Shown here one piece after another: positions 11,391-24,011 of a stretch of DNA of 64,000 nucleotides. The notes under the pieces are model-generated. The model made no database searches. It worked only from the letters and a program-made list of their open reading frames with translations, and was not told the DNA's origin. This stretch comes from Cokeromyces recurvatus (taxonomy: Eukaryota > Mucoromycota > Mucoromycetes > Mucorales > Mucoraceae), in contig NW_026251420.1 of the NCBI RefSeq assembly GCF_025118155.1, positions 1 to 64,000 on the forward strand. The letters are read 5' to 3'. Both the position numbers and the translations under genes were made by a program. Every line of letters begins with the position of its first letter. The first letter of the stretch is position 1.

Positions 11391-12682
11391 CTTGTCTATT
11401 TTTTTTTTTAATGTTATGTTCCTTTGTATAAAGACAAATTGAAAATAAAAAGACTCTTCGTTCTAAAGACAACAACGCATTCAAAAAAAGTCACAAAAAT
11501 AAATAGAACTTTTAGTTGCTTTGATTGGCCTTCCAGCCCGTTTTTATTTTTATTTTTATAATTTTTTTTTAAGCTTTAAAATTGACATAGTTTTTAGAAA
11601 TTTAATTTGTGTCTAACGAATTGTTAAGGATAGAAAGGAAAAGTTGTTAATTAATTAGATAATAATTCATTCTTTACAGTAGATTACACTTTAATGAATG
11701 ATGTCTAATTCTAAAATTTTTGAAAAAGCTTGTATATGTATATCGATGAATACCGCTTGTATATGTATGTCGATGAATACCGCTTGTATATTGTTTTAAT
11801 AAAAAGAAAGAAATGATGCTATAACTAAATAAATAAATATATAAAATAAGCTATTACTAACAATAGGTATAATTATATTCCTATTTTTGTAGATATTCAA
11901 CTTGTGCTTAAGGAAAGAACAATTTACACTTGTTCTTCTTAGGTTGATCTTATTGGGTATTATTATGAATACGTATATGTCTTGATATATCCATTCAGAT
12001 CTATGTACTTGAAAAAAAGAATATAACTTTCCATGAAAACTACCAAGATAACTGTGCAAGTGAGTGTATTCAACTATATCATTTTTTTTTTCAGCATCTT
12101 TTAACTAACTTGGATAAAAATAAGTTATTGTATTAGATGTAAGCTTTGATTTGTAATTACATAAACATACCTTCACTAATGATGATGTATATAATAATAG
12201 ACATCAATACATAAAAAGAGACAGTTAGAAGTCTATCTTTGAATAGTAAACACATAGTTTATCATTTCCATTTTTATTTTGATAATTCTGCAATAGATTA
12301 TATAAAGGGCGATACTGTTCACTTTCTAATATTTTTAATACTTATAACTAGGCTTGCCTTATTGATTTAAACTATTTCGTTGTATAGCTAAATACATGTC
12401 TTAATAAAAGATAAGAAAATGTACAGAAAATGATTATCATATGAGTGTCCAAATCTGATTTTATTCACTGTAGGCACATGTGCATTATAATTTTGTTGCA
12501 CAATTGATATATAAATGAATAAATTTATTAGTATATTAAATCACATCAACTTATATTTTATAATAAAACTTTTCTCACTCTCTCACTCTCTTTCTTTTTT
12601 CCTTTCTTTTTCTTTTTCCTTTTCCTTTTTTTTTTTTTTTTTTTTTTTTCTTTTCTTTAAAAAAAAGTTTCTTATATCTATT
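11391..12682. other. Divergent intergenic region, PRP39 / lipase
   Basis: AT-rich, no gene recognised. It contains a short tandem array (see 11728-11795) and, just before the lipase start, a pyrimidine tract (CT-rich then T-rich, about 12570-12660) typical of promoters in this window. Confidence 0.5.
11728..11795. repeat. 27-bp tandem repeat, about 2.5 copies
   Basis: The unit GCTTGTATATGTATRTCGAT plus GAATACC recurs at 11728, 11755 and partly at 11782, nearly identical. Confidence 0.8.
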
Positions 12683-12842
12683 ATGACTACAGATGATATA
12701 AAGTCTATTACTGAATGGATTACAACAAAAGATGGTACTGCTATTTTTACAAGAACTTGGAAACCACCTTCATCAACACCTACCATTGCTAATCTAGTGT
12801 AAATTAGTTGAACAGATTCTATTCATGATCATTAAACTAATT

Positions 12843-12887
<45 letters not shown>

Positions 12888-13930
12888 CAAGACTTATTCA
12901 TGGTTTTGGTGAACATATTGGAAGATATGATAGATTATTATCTAATTTCGCCAGACAAGGTATTGAATCTTATGGTTATGACCAACGTGGTTGGGGTGAA
13001 ACTGGTAAAAAATCAACACAATATGGTAATAATCAGGGGTAAAGTAAATGTAGATGTGTATGTGTATGTAAATGTATTCATATTATTCTACAGATATAAT
13101 ACTGCTCTTAGGGATATTGATGATGCTATTCTAAAAATTAAACAACAAAATAGACTCATACCTATTTTTCTTATGGGGCATAGTATGGTAAATTCATATA
13201 GTACAATAAGATACGAGTTAGTTCGCATAGACTAATATATAATTTCAGGGAGGCGGCCTTATTCTTAATTATCTCGCTAAAAGTGATATATATGAAGGCG
13301 TAAGCTTTTTATCTGGTGCTATTGCTTCCTCTCCTCTTATCACATTATCTATGCCAATTTCATCTGTAAAATATTATACGCTTCGTACATTATCAAATAT
13401 AGTACCAAGTGTAACAATTAGAGCTGGTGTTGATCCTGCTGGTATTTCACATGATAAAGAAGAAGTTGAAAAATACAAGAAGGATCCATTAGTACATGAT
13501 TATGCAACCTTAGCCACCTGTAAGCTTATCTGAACACATATACATATACATATGCATGCATGCATGCATGATTTAATATTTATTATTATTATTTACTTTT
13601 AGTAAGAAGCTTTATTGATGCAGGCCAGAATATGATTGATAAGCCCTTAGCTAACTTAATTAAGATACCTATTTTATATTCCCATGCTGATACTGATCCT
13701 ATTAATGCCTTCAATGGTACTTCTGAAGCCTATAAATTGACTCTTAGTCAAGATAAAGAATTAAAGAATTGGGCGGGATTATACCATGAATGTAAAGTAT
13801 TTAAATGAATTATTATTTTAAACCATTCAAACTCAGATTATTATCATTTATAGTACATAATGAAATTATGCCACAAAGACAACAAATCACTGAATATTAT
13901 ATTAATTGGATGAAGAAGCATTTACTTTAA
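12683..13930 (+). CDS. Monoacylglycerol lipase (alpha/beta hydrolase, Yju3/MGLL type)
   Basis: Six exons join in frame (12683-12798, 12892-13038, 13094-13187, 13249-13519, 13603-13791, 13854-13930) to give 297 residues, close to yeast Yju3. The order is VLIHGFGEH (oxyanion-side HG motif), SYGYDQRGWGETG, nucleophile elbow GHSMGG (Ser about residue 116), the catalytic Asp in HADTDPIN and the catalytic His in LHNEIMP. The family hydrolyses monoacylglycerol to glycerol and fatty acid at lipid droplets and membranes. The first intron contains a run of 37 T. The stop lies 2 bp from the stop of the convergent SNX4 gene. A general esterase role cannot be excluded. Confidence 0.9.
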
Positions 13931-13932
13931 TA

Positions 13933-16025
13933 TCAGCTTTTGATATCATCCATCTTTTTTAATAAAGACATTAATTTTTCCCAAATTGTAATTCCCTTTT
14001 CTTTGAAATTAATAACGCTAATTTTCTATTATACAATAACAATTATTACCTTTTCATAGAACTTAATATGACAATCTGCATAAGCTAATAATCCACGTTT
14101 CAATTCTAACATCTTTGTTTCCTCAACTATTTTAATTTCTTCAAGAATTTGTTCAGAAAATGCGTTTAAATCGTCATTTGTTTTCGATACATCTTGTCGT
14201 AACTTGATAAACGTTTAAAAAAAAAAAAAAAAAAAAAAAAAGAATGAATCATTTAGCTGCTGCCTGCTAGTAAAAAAGGAAAAAAAAAAGATTTACCTCA
14301 TTAATACGTCTTTCTAACTTGTTTAATTTATTTCGTTTTGCTATATTTGCACCTTCTCTTATTTCATCAAATTTATCAGTAATATATTCAGTTATATTTA
14401 AACCTCTTTCATTATATTTTCGTTCTGGATATTGTATTCTATCTCTTAAACAAAGTGTTTGTTGCAAATGAACTGATAGACCTTCAAAGTCTATTTGTTT
14501 CTGATCTCTTTCTTTTAATATAACCTATTTTATTATATTTTTACTCTTTGAGTCAATTGATTAGTACTATAGGGTTTTTTTTTATAAATATGAATTACTT
14601 TAGCTGAATGACAATACAATATTAATCCATGAATTTCATTCAAAAATTGTATTTCTTCTATATTTGTCATTTCTTTCATTACACTCGAATATGCTTTGGT
14701 GGTTTCTGCAAATTGATATAATAAACTAGTAGCATCAGTTTCCAATTTAGATAAGCCTTCAACACTGTTAGCAAATTGGGAATAATCCTTTTGTAAATCT
14801 AGAAATAAAATAGAATAAAATTAGGATAAAATCTATTTTAATAACAAAATAGATTCTACATGTACCTTTTTGTCGTTTATTGATTCTCATATAAAGTCTT
14901 TCAATAATGATTAAATTCTCTTCAAACCTGTCTATATGTTCCTTTATATCCTGAAACCTTTCATCTGGTTTTCTTATTTTTGTGAATGCATTCAAAAGTG
15001 TTTCACTAATAGATTCAAAGAGTAAAGATGACTGGGATATATTCGATGCATGTTCTTGATTATAACCTTCCTTTTTTTTTACAGAAAAAAAAAGTGAATA
15101 AAGTTTCTTACATAAAATACATGTCTATTTACAAAATCAGTCAATGACAAAAATAGACGAAAGCAGGGTGACATTTGTAATATAGGATGCCTTGATACTC
15201 TATCCAAAAACCATTGCAAACTATGTATATTGTGAGAAATAAAGATATACAAGTAGACTACATATGGATCTTACCTTAATAATCTCTTTTGTATAAACTC
15301 AACACTAAATCTATCTCCTTTTATGTATTCTAAATATAATAATAGCCTTAACATTTGTTTATTTTCTTAACCCCATTTCATACCTAATCTATGTCTTTCT
15401 GGTAAAGGAGGAATAATACATGCTGGATACTCTCGTACTAGTGATGCATGTAACCAAACAAAATCTTGATATCTTCTTCTTACTGGGCTTATTGATCTAA
15501 GACTTTCATGTTGTGTCTAATAACAGAAAAAAAAAAAGTGGCATATATTCATACATATCCATTTTATCCATCTTTCTATACACACACACGCACACATATT
15601 TATATTTGTAATTTACATCGGTTGTTATTAGATAGGATATGTAGCTATTTTGTAAAGCATCTTGTTTCCTCACAGGGTCACTGATAGTAATAGTTATAGG
15701 TATCGGCTCTATATCTAGTCTTTTTTTGGATATTTCCATTGAGGAAGATGATAATGGCTTTATTTGTTCTACAGTAGTGTTTACAATAAATGGTGTTTGT
15801 CCATTCTTTGTTAAAGAAAGATCATCAATATCTTTTACAAAAGTTGAACAATATTCTTCCTAACCAAAAAAAAAAAAAAAAAGGAGCAGTTTACTATTTG
15901 TATGTATATAAAAGAAAACATGAACTAACTTCAGAATCATTAAGATAAGCAGAAAGTGGATCATTAGGTTCAGTACAAGTGTCTGTACTTTTATGAATGT
16001 CCCAATCTATGAATTCTTCGTTCAT
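13933..16025 (-). CDS. SNX4: Sorting nexin, SNX4/Atg24-like (PX-BAR)
   Basis: Start MNEEFIDWDIHKS at 16025, stop TGA at 13933-13935, at least nine exons. The N-terminus is acidic and unstructured. The PX domain is read across exons as ITISDPVRKQDA, RRYQDFVWLHASLVREYP, IIPPLPERHRL, DRFSVEFIQKRL and LQWFLDRVSRHPIL. A long helical region follows that fits a BAR dimer (ERFQDIKEHIDRFEENLIII, LYQFAETTKAYSSV, KLNKLERRINE). The last exon, GITIWEKLMSLLKK, matches the Snx4 tail and is reached by splicing 14023-13972 or close to it. Snx4 binds PI3P on endosomes and sorts cargo for recycling and autophagy. The IRDP/ISDP start and overall order favour Snx4 over other sorting nexins. Confidence 0.82.
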
Positions 16026-16248
16026 TTGAATACAAAGTTTACTTTTAGAAAAACAAAAAAAACCCTCACAATTTTACAAGTGCATACGAAATCATAGCTT
16101 GATTATAAATGAACCAATCATATTGAAGAATTTTCTTCTGCTAAACTCGATTACATTAAAAAAAAAATAATTTTGCTTTGCTCCTTTATTTCTTTTTTTT
16201 TTTTTTTCTTTTTTTTTCTTTTCTCTATTATTACACACATATTATAAT

Positions 16249-17219
16249 ATGGCTACAAAAGGAGCATATAGAAGATTAACAAAAGAATATTTAGCTATCC
16301 AAAAAAAGTAAATGCGCAAACTTCAATCTTTAAAATGATTTCTTATCTTTTTTTTTTTTTCTTCTTCTTTTTTTCTTTAAGCCCGCCTCCTTTTATAACA
16401 GCAAAACCATTAGAAAGTAATATTTTAGACTGGTAAAGTAATGGTTATTTAAAATAGATGTAATTATTAATATAGAAATAGGTATTATGTTATTCAAGGC
16501 CCACCTGATACACCTTATGAAGGTGGTGAATATTATGGTCGAATTACTTTTCCAGCTGAATATCCTTTTAAGCCACCTTCTATTCGAATGACAACACCAT
16601 CAGGTCGATTTCAGCCAGATACTCGTCTTTGTTTAAGTATGAGTGACTTTCATCCAAGTACATGGAATCCAAGTTGGTCGATTGCGACCATTTTAAATGG
16701 TTTATTAAGTTTTATGGTACTAAACAATAATAATAATAATAATAAAAATCAACCGTTTTGGAACAACTATTCACACACCTTTGTAGGTCAGTGATGAGGC
16801 TACTACAGGCAGTATAAAGACAGGTGTTCATGAAAAGAAAATATTCGCAGCGAGATCTCATCTATGGAATATTCGAAATCCAAAATTTAGAGGTAAAACT
16901 GAAATCAAAGAATTCATACATGCATATATATATATAAATGTACTCATAAATCTGTGTCTGTATAGAGGTTTTCCCTGAATTATGTACAGTAAAGCTTAAT
17001 GAACTTTCATCCATTGTAGATTATAACAATATAACAAAAAGGACTGCAAAAGAAAAGAGTAGTAGTGATAATACGGTTCAAAATAATTCAGTTGTGCAAC
17101 AGGAAAATACAATTACAAATACTGTTAGTCGAGGCAGACGTTGGATATTTTTACTTGTAGTCTTTGTTTATTTGATTCTTTCGAAATTAATTGCTCGTTC
17201 AAGTCCTTCTTCTACTTAA
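16249..17219 (+). CDS. UBC6: ER-anchored ubiquitin-conjugating enzyme E2 (Ubc6/UBE2J2)
   Basis: Five exons join in frame (16249-16307, 16382-16432, 16482-16716, 16787-16892, 16966-17219), 234 residues. The UBC core has [33 protein letters not shown], and the active-site Cys in [19 protein letters not shown], with no HPN box of canonical E2s, as in the Ubc6 class. The Ser-rich linker leads to a C-terminal hydrophobic segment ([18 protein letters not shown]) that would be the tail anchor in the ER membrane. The role in ER-associated degradation follows from the family. It is divergent from SNX4 with 223 bp between start codons. Confidence 0.93.
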
Positions 17220-17377
17220 CTAAATAAATTCTGCTATTATTACTTGTTTTTTTTTCATTTATATACTATCAGCTTATACTCTTTATTTATCATATAATGT
17301 TATCAAAAAAAAAAAAAAATCAAATTAAATTTTCCCTTACATGCATGACTCTCCAATTATGCTTATATTTCTATAAA

Positions 17378-17417
<40 letters not shown>

Positions 17418-17568
17418 GTATAGCTTTTAATCTTGTTCTTAGCATCATGAACAAATATGTTTCATTTTAAATCTGAATGTAAAAGATTCTAACTCCAAAG
17501 AGTAGATCAATGAATCTATATTTAATATAACATGTTTATTTTAATTATACAAATGGACAATAATAATG

Positions 17569-18538
17569 TTATTGAAAAATCCAATCTTTGATATTAGCCA
17601 AATCTTGATTCTCAACTGAACATGATTCAAAATCGATTCTATTATCAACATGATTTAGTTTAAAATCCTCACCCTCATAACCTAAAAACTCCTCTTGTTC
17701 ATCATCCTCTTCTTGCTGTTCAACTCGTGCAGTACGCGTATTACGTAAACGATTACTATATCATTATTATTATTATTATTATTATTGTTGTTGTTGTTGT
17801 TGTGTTTTTTTTTTCTTCATTTACTAATGTATATTAACTTACATTTCAAGTTCAAGCAACGTCTTGATCTTTTCAATAGGTAAGGCAGTAATCATATCTG
17901 ACTTGTTGCAAGCGATCAAGATAGGTATTCGCTGCTTTTGTACTATAGGCTTTGCTAATATGTCATATAAATATTCTGCCACAGGCCTGATCTGTCGACT
18001 GATAGAGGTACTATCAATGACAAAAATAATTGATCTTGTTACAGGTAAGAAATCAGTATATCGGTAACGAACACGTTCGTGTCCAGGTATATCAATAAGT
18101 TCAAATGTCTAAATTTATGAGCGATTTGTCTTTTCTTTTTCTTTTGCTTTTTTTTTTTTTTTTTATATGTGAAATGGGATTATTTACCTTTTTGTTAACA
18201 GTAATTTGACCTTCATTTTCTTTTATAGAAGACACAGTAGGATGTTTCTTTCCACTTTTTAACTATCAGAATAAATGATAAATAACGGCAAGTTCATCAC
18301 TTTTTTTTTTTTTTTTTGTTTGTTGTTGCTTACCCAAATGTACATTGCTGTCTTGCCTGCATTACTTGTACCTAATAATAAAATGGTATTTTTGGTTTGC
18401 TTTTTGGTATAAAGCAAAATCCCAATAACTTTACTTTGTGAGTTTAGCTCTTTTTAATATGTATTCAACTATTTTACCCGTTGTAATAAGAAGAATGGAG
18501 GTAGTGATGATGGCCTTTATTAATAATGAATCGTCCAT
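17569..18538 (-). CDS. SRPRB: Signal recognition particle receptor subunit beta
   Basis: Five exons join in frame (18538-18478, 18428-18334, 18262-18188, 18108-17843, 17755-17569), 227 residues. An N-terminal membrane anchor (IKAIITTSILLITT then VIGILLY) is followed by a small GTPase fold: P-loop LLGTSNAGKTAM, a switch region with HPTVSSI, G3 IDIPGHERVR in place of DTAG, and G4 ACNKSDM. The C-terminus has a strongly acidic insert (EQQEEDDEQEE). The anchor plus Arf-like GTPase is diagnostic of SRbeta (yeast Srp102), which holds SRalpha on the ER. The start was chosen because exon 1 supplies the anchor and splices in phase. Confidence 0.92.
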
Positions 18539-19325
18539 TTAATATGTATGAAAGAAAAGGAAAAAAAAAAAAGTAAAAATCAAATTTACTCCAACGCGGC
18601 AATTTAAAATTATCGGGCACAAAATATCGAATAAAATGGAAAATTTCCTTCAGGATGAAGGGTAACAAATATTATAAAAGAAAAGGATATCAATGATACC
18701 ATCAGTAAAAAGGGGGAGGAGAGCCTATTGTAGAATCCTCATTTGAGGTGTGATAGGATACATGAGGAAAGAGAATAAGGATAGAAGCATAAATTTATGT
18801 GTGAATAGTGCATTGAAAAGGAAAGGCAAATAAGCTTTCATCATTTTAGGACGATCTATATAGAAATTGGTTATAAATACAGCTATTATAACATCTTGTT
18901 CTTCTAATTCAAAATGGTTCAATTAAAAGTTAGTTAACTATGACAGAAAACAAAACTAAAAAACAAAGAGAAAAAAAAAAGAAGTTTATATTGGCTATTA
19001 TGGTAACGACTTCATTATTATGCTCTTTGAAGGCAATCACATTTTAGCTTCCACTGCAAAATATACTTAGAATGCACTAGCTAGAAATAAGTGAGCCAAA
19101 AAGTGTATCTTACACCATCACAAATACATGGCAGTTTATATAAATTGATATACAACATTCTATTTATGTTTAACTTTTATTTCACTTTAGTTCAAGAGAT
19201 CTAAATGCAAAAAGGATTCATAGTCTTAGCTTTAAAGCATCAGCTATTTTTATTAAAGCTGTCAAAAAGGTTAGCGTGATAAAAAAAAAAAAGGACATCT
19301 ATTTTATTAAATGGATGTATATGTA
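18539..19325. other. Intergenic region upstream of SRPRB and 3' of the phosphatase
   Basis: The minus strand has two short open frames (18725-18922 and 18474-18668), but neither connects to a recognisable domain. The real SRPRB start lies at 18538. Nothing else was recognised. Confidence 0.45.
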
Positions 19326-22300
19326 TTAGTGTATAGTGAGTTTAATAATAACTGAATTAACATCCCAATCATTTAGCTCCAATAAATCAAAAGCTTCATT
19401 AAGTGTACATCTTTCATAATCTGCAATATATCTTGCCTTTCTATCCTTAACAAATCGATCTAAATGCTCTCGCCATTCTTCTTCAATGTTAGTCATTAGC
19501 TTGTCTCGTAACTTTTGATCTGTTATTTTTGTTTTGATACTAAACCCTGCAGATATGGGTCGGTGATCTGAACAACGAGCTTCATGACGTCGATAATACA
19601 AATTAGTAATATTCTGTCCTTTAAACAGGACGCGATCACACCAAGCAGGTACACGTTTTTTCTCTGATCGGTCATAAAAATCTGTACCTGGATCGTATTT
19701 GTAGGTTGGGTCAAAATGAATAGGCGCCTCTTGAAATGTTAAAAGTTTAAAGAGTGGATTAGTGTGCTTTTGCCTCAAAAGCTGATCTTCTTTTTGAAGC
19801 TCCTCCCATGCAGCTAATTTGTCAGTATTTGTGAGAATCTTGAGGACATCATTACGAGACATCTTGATACGATAGTTAAGATCGCCACTTAAAAAACAAA
19901 ATTCATGATCCAAAATCATACTACCATCACCACCGTGTGTAAAGACATCTGCATAGTCATGACGAGGAAAACTGGCACTGTGAAGAATACCTTCTGCATC
20001 TGCATTTCGTTGCTGCACATGAGATTGGCCAGCTGCTAAATGACAGTTGACAAAGCAAAGGGACGAGTGATCATATACAAATCGAATGGCAATGCCGCCT
20101 TTGTTACCATGAATACTCTTGTTCATCACCTTTAACCCAGTTTTAACCGATGTTGAATCAATGTTAAAGACACGATCTAAATCTGTCGTACGAATAAAGA
20201 TGCAACTAAAGAGGCCAACAAGTTGATCTGTTTTGATAACTGTATATGTATGTGTTCCGTAATTGCTTGCAATCACTTCGATCAAATAATCATGCCATAA
20301 TTTATATCGATGTGTCAAAACATCTTCTGATTCGTTAGGGTCTACTTTCTTTTTAAAAAACAAGGACCCTACGAGGAAAAAAAAAAAGATATAATTAGAT
20401 AACAAAAAAAAAAAAATAGGAAAATATAAGATATAAATTACTTACGAGCAGTTTGTTTTTTCGATTCCAAATCAACAATTTCTTGAATACCGACTACAAT
20501 TATATCTGGATCTTCCATTGTCCCAAGCCACTCACGTACTACTTTTTTATCCTCTTCACATATCTTTTCGGGTTTATTTGCATCTATATTCCATGAACAA
20601 ATCATAACTCGTGCTTCATCATATGTACAATACTCTTTTGACCGTTTTTGCAAATGATCATCTATATATAGCCAATATTGAACGATTGTTAATTTATTTT
20701 ATTTTTTTTGAACAGAAATACACACACACACACGCATGCATGCATATATATACATATATGTATGTATCTTCAATTACCTTTCCAATATTCTGTTAATAAA
20801 CCATCCCAAACACCTACAAATCCATTTGAATCATTACTAACAACCTGTAATCGACTTCCAATTTCATCTAATAATAAACTTGTTTCATCTACAACTAATT
20901 GTGTTACAGCACCTGTATGGGCCTTCCACATTTTGAGAACTGTCCAATTTTCAGGTCTCGTATCATAAACATAAATCATACCGGTATTATAGCCTGCCCA
21001 AACATGATATTCACCTACGGATACCATTGAACAGATACCATACATGGAAACTGTGATAACCTGTATACGCTCAAGGGTCTTTGAATCCCAAATACTGACT
21101 TTTCCATCATCATGTGCAGCAAATACACGATATGGATGATAAGGAATTGTGATTAATTTTTTAATATTACCCAAGTCATTTGGAATTCGAACGGACATCT
21201 CTGCTGCAGTTGTAGTATGAACACACATCTTTCGACCTGCAGACATCCAAAGTTGGGATCCATAGATAACAGCAGTAACCGCTCGCTCAGTTACATGATA
21301 ACGACGAGGCATACTGAATAGAGGATTCTGATTACTTGTATATTCTGCTCTACTGACGTCCCATATACATAAGAGGCCACTTTGATCAATGGTCCAAATT
21401 TCTGTATTACTGTATCGTAAAATGAATGTAATAGGTGCCCCATGAATGTCGTGACGTTTACTAAGCACTCGATGGGTTCTATTATGAACTTCAACAATAC
21501 ATAGCACCGAATCATGTCTTGCCACCCAAAGATAACGGCCTTCGTCTAATGGTGATCGTGTAGGTGCCACTGCAACAGCACGAATTTTATCATTGTATTC
21601 ATTATTGGGCGAGTTTGTGCCGTTAGTAGATCCATCTGTTGAGAAGGTGACAGTGGTCAGGACTTCCCCTGAAAAGATATCCCAAGTACGAAGAATATTA
21701 GATCCCGTAATAATGATATTTCGACATGTAGCAAGTGCAGGAATTGAGCCTTTATGGCCAGTTGAAAAGGGTCTATCAAAGAGAATTAAAGGTGCATTAC
21801 GAGTTGCTTGTGAAAAGTCTGGGTAAGTGGTGGGGGTTATCAAGAGTTCACTACGAGACATGGCTCGTTTATTGGTAGAGATAGAACTAGCTCTTTTGAT
21901 AGTTGTAAGATGCTGATCCTCATCTTCTTCACTAAGAGCATGAGGCTCAGCATGGATATGAGTAGATAATGGACCTTTCAAATGAGTTACTGCTGCTGAG
22001 ATAGTATGAGCACGAGCCAGAGAAAACTGTGAGGGTCTAGGTGGTAGCTGAGGCATCACTATGTTGGCTGTAGGCCTTGGAGGTAAAATTGGAGGAGAGA
22101 CAACAGCGGCTTCAACAGAGACCTTGGCAGAACCTATGGGTATATCAACGACAGGAGAAGGTGGTTGAGGAGGTTGGACAATAGGTGCGGCAACTGAAGG
22201 CATTGCTGTTGTGGCACGAGCTACACTATGATATTTTTTACTAGGAGGTGGAGGTGGAGGAGGCTTCTTGTGTGATTTATAGTTCGTCGGCTTATGTTGA

Positions 22301-22937
22301 ATTCCTGGAGCACCAATATAAGATGGTAATTCAAATTTTGTATATTGTAACTGAGCTTTTTGGACTTGTTCAATCAAATGATTATCACCTTCGTTGTCAA
22401 CTGTTGGTATATAAGCTTCATCACTCTCTTCACTTTCATACACATCAATATCACTATCTTCATCGCATGATTTCATAATAGAAGTGTCTGTAAAGGAATC
22501 ATCATTTGTAGTAGTAGTAGTTGTTGTTGTTGGTGGTGGTGGTGGTGGCGGTGGTTTTCGTAATTCAGCTATTTTTGTTGTAGCTGGATTATCATTTTGT
22601 TGCTGCACAATATCATTACCAAGCGCTGTTACACTGTCAATTTGTTGTTTTTCGAACTGGTATGCCAACTGCGAAACACGTTTTGGCTCTTCTAAAATAA
22701 AATATTTATTAAAAAAGTTGACCCTTTTTTTTTTGTTTGTTATTGCTGATTACCTTCTATAAATACTTTATTCAAGGATATATAGGATGGTTTAGGTGGA
22801 ATAGGAGGAGGTATTGAATTGTCTGTTAGTCGAGGAGGAGATGATTGTTGTGATTGAGCCTGCTCAACCGACTTTTCTTGCTGCTCCCATTTGCTCTTTA
22901 ATTCTTGAAATGAGTGTTGTTCATCTTGATCGGCCAT
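19326..22937 (-). CDS. WD40-like propeller / inositol polyphosphate 5-phosphatase
   Basis: Four exons join in frame (22937-22754, 22691-20778, 20661-20446, 20368-19326), 1118 residues. A proline-rich N-terminus (PPPIPPKP, poly-Pro then poly-Thr from the same microsatellite, KKPPPPPPPSKK, PPILPPRPT, LPPRPS) suggests SH3 binding. A beta-propeller follows at about residues 340-660 (ITGSNILRTWDIFSG, AAHDDGKVSIWDSKT, YNTGMIYVYDTRP, NDSNGFVGVWDG). The IPPc catalytic domain runs from about 710 to 1030: ICSWNIDANKP, IVVGIQEIV, HGNKGGIAIRF, NCHLAAGQ, FLSGDLNYRI, VPAWCDRVLFKG and CSDHRPISAGF. All catalytic residues seem present. It removes the 5-phosphate from phosphoinositides or soluble inositol phosphates. 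The C-terminal helices (EAFDLLELNDWDVNSVIIKL) look UBA-like, which is a weak call. Confidence 0.93.
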
Positions 22938-23396
22938 TACTATAAATGTGTTGTAGTATGTCTATAAAATATGGCAGTAGGTAAAAAAGAAATGGATAAA
23001 AGTTATTTTATTTTATTTAGTTTATTTTATTGAAGACAATTTTATAAAATTGAAACTCAAACTTATTCAATAGTTTTTTATCAGCACCCAGATGATGAAG
23101 GAATAATTCTCCTACAATTAATTTTTTTTTAAACCTGAATCTGGAACAAGTCTTAATCATAACGCTTGTATTAATCATAATTTAGAATTACGTTATAAAG
23201 TAAATTATGCCCTAAAAAAAAAAGAAAAAAAATCGATATATGTTTCTAATGAATGAATAAAAAAGTTTTAAATACTTTGCATTATTATTTATCAAGTTGT
23301 CGTCTTAAAAGTGTATATTTCTTACGTAATTCATTAAATATTATTAATACAGTGAATAAGGATCAAAGTTCATTAAGTTATTTTTATTTTTATTTT

Positions 23397-23453
<57 letters not shown>

Positions 23454-23687
23454 GTTTGTTAGATAATTTTTTTCGAACTTGCTTCATCTAAATTTTATAA
23501 TTCGTTTTCGATTTTCACTGTTGAGAAAAGCTTTCTAATGTTCTTGAGTCTTATGGATTTTCTTTTTTTTTTTTATCAAGCGAACAAAGACAAAAAAAAA
23601 TACACATATAAGCATATTTATATAGCATGTTGTCTTTTTAACCTTGCATCTTGTAAAAAAATATAAAAAGCGAATTATAATATTTAG
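22938..23687. other. Intergenic region with a 54-nt poly-T
   Basis: This region upstream of the phosphatase holds short ORFs only. A T run of about 54 lies at 23399-23452. No gene was recognised. Confidence 0.45.
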
Positions 23688-23769
23688 TTGAACCGAACAA
23701 AAAAATACACTGAACGAACAGACTTAACGAACTTGGATTCTTACTACATTCGTTGTCGTTTCTTTTTTA

Positions 23770-23802
23770 CAGTTTTTACACTTTGGATTCAGATGACGTT
23801 AG
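23770..23802. repeat. Left TIR of the Fanzor element
   Basis: It matches the inverted 27005-27037 at 29 of 33 bases; mismatches are at TIR positions 6, 17, 22 and 25. It is preceded by TTA. Confidence 0.85.
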
Positions 23803-24011
23803 GCGAATTAAAATTACCTTTTTCGGATGAAATAAAAAAGGAAATTCAGATAAAAAAAGTTAGTTTTAGACGAGTTCCAACAAGAAATCATTCATACCTT
23901 TAAAAATGTAAAGACTGTTGAAAATAATAATAATAATAATAATTAACAAATTTATATTTTTTTTTAAAAAAATATAGAACTTACGCTGTACGGACGTATG
24001 AGAGAGTCGTA
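23770..24011 (-). ncRNA. Candidate fRNA (omega-RNA-like) region downstream of Fanzor
   Basis: In characterised Fanzor and TnpB systems the guide RNA scaffold is encoded at the 3' side of the nuclease gene and ends at the element boundary, with the guide drawn from flanking DNA. Here 242 nt lie between the Fanzor stop (24012-24014) and the element end at 23770, in the expected orientation. Structure was not computed. The call rests on position alone. Confidence 0.35.

Noticed and set aside
18725..18922. Possible N-terminal exon of SRP receptor beta
   Set aside because: A better start at 18538 gives the membrane anchor and splices in phase to the GTPase exon.
23688..23903. 71-residue plus-strand ORF
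   Set aside because: It crosses the left TIR boundary of the Fanzor element and resembles nothing; chance frame.
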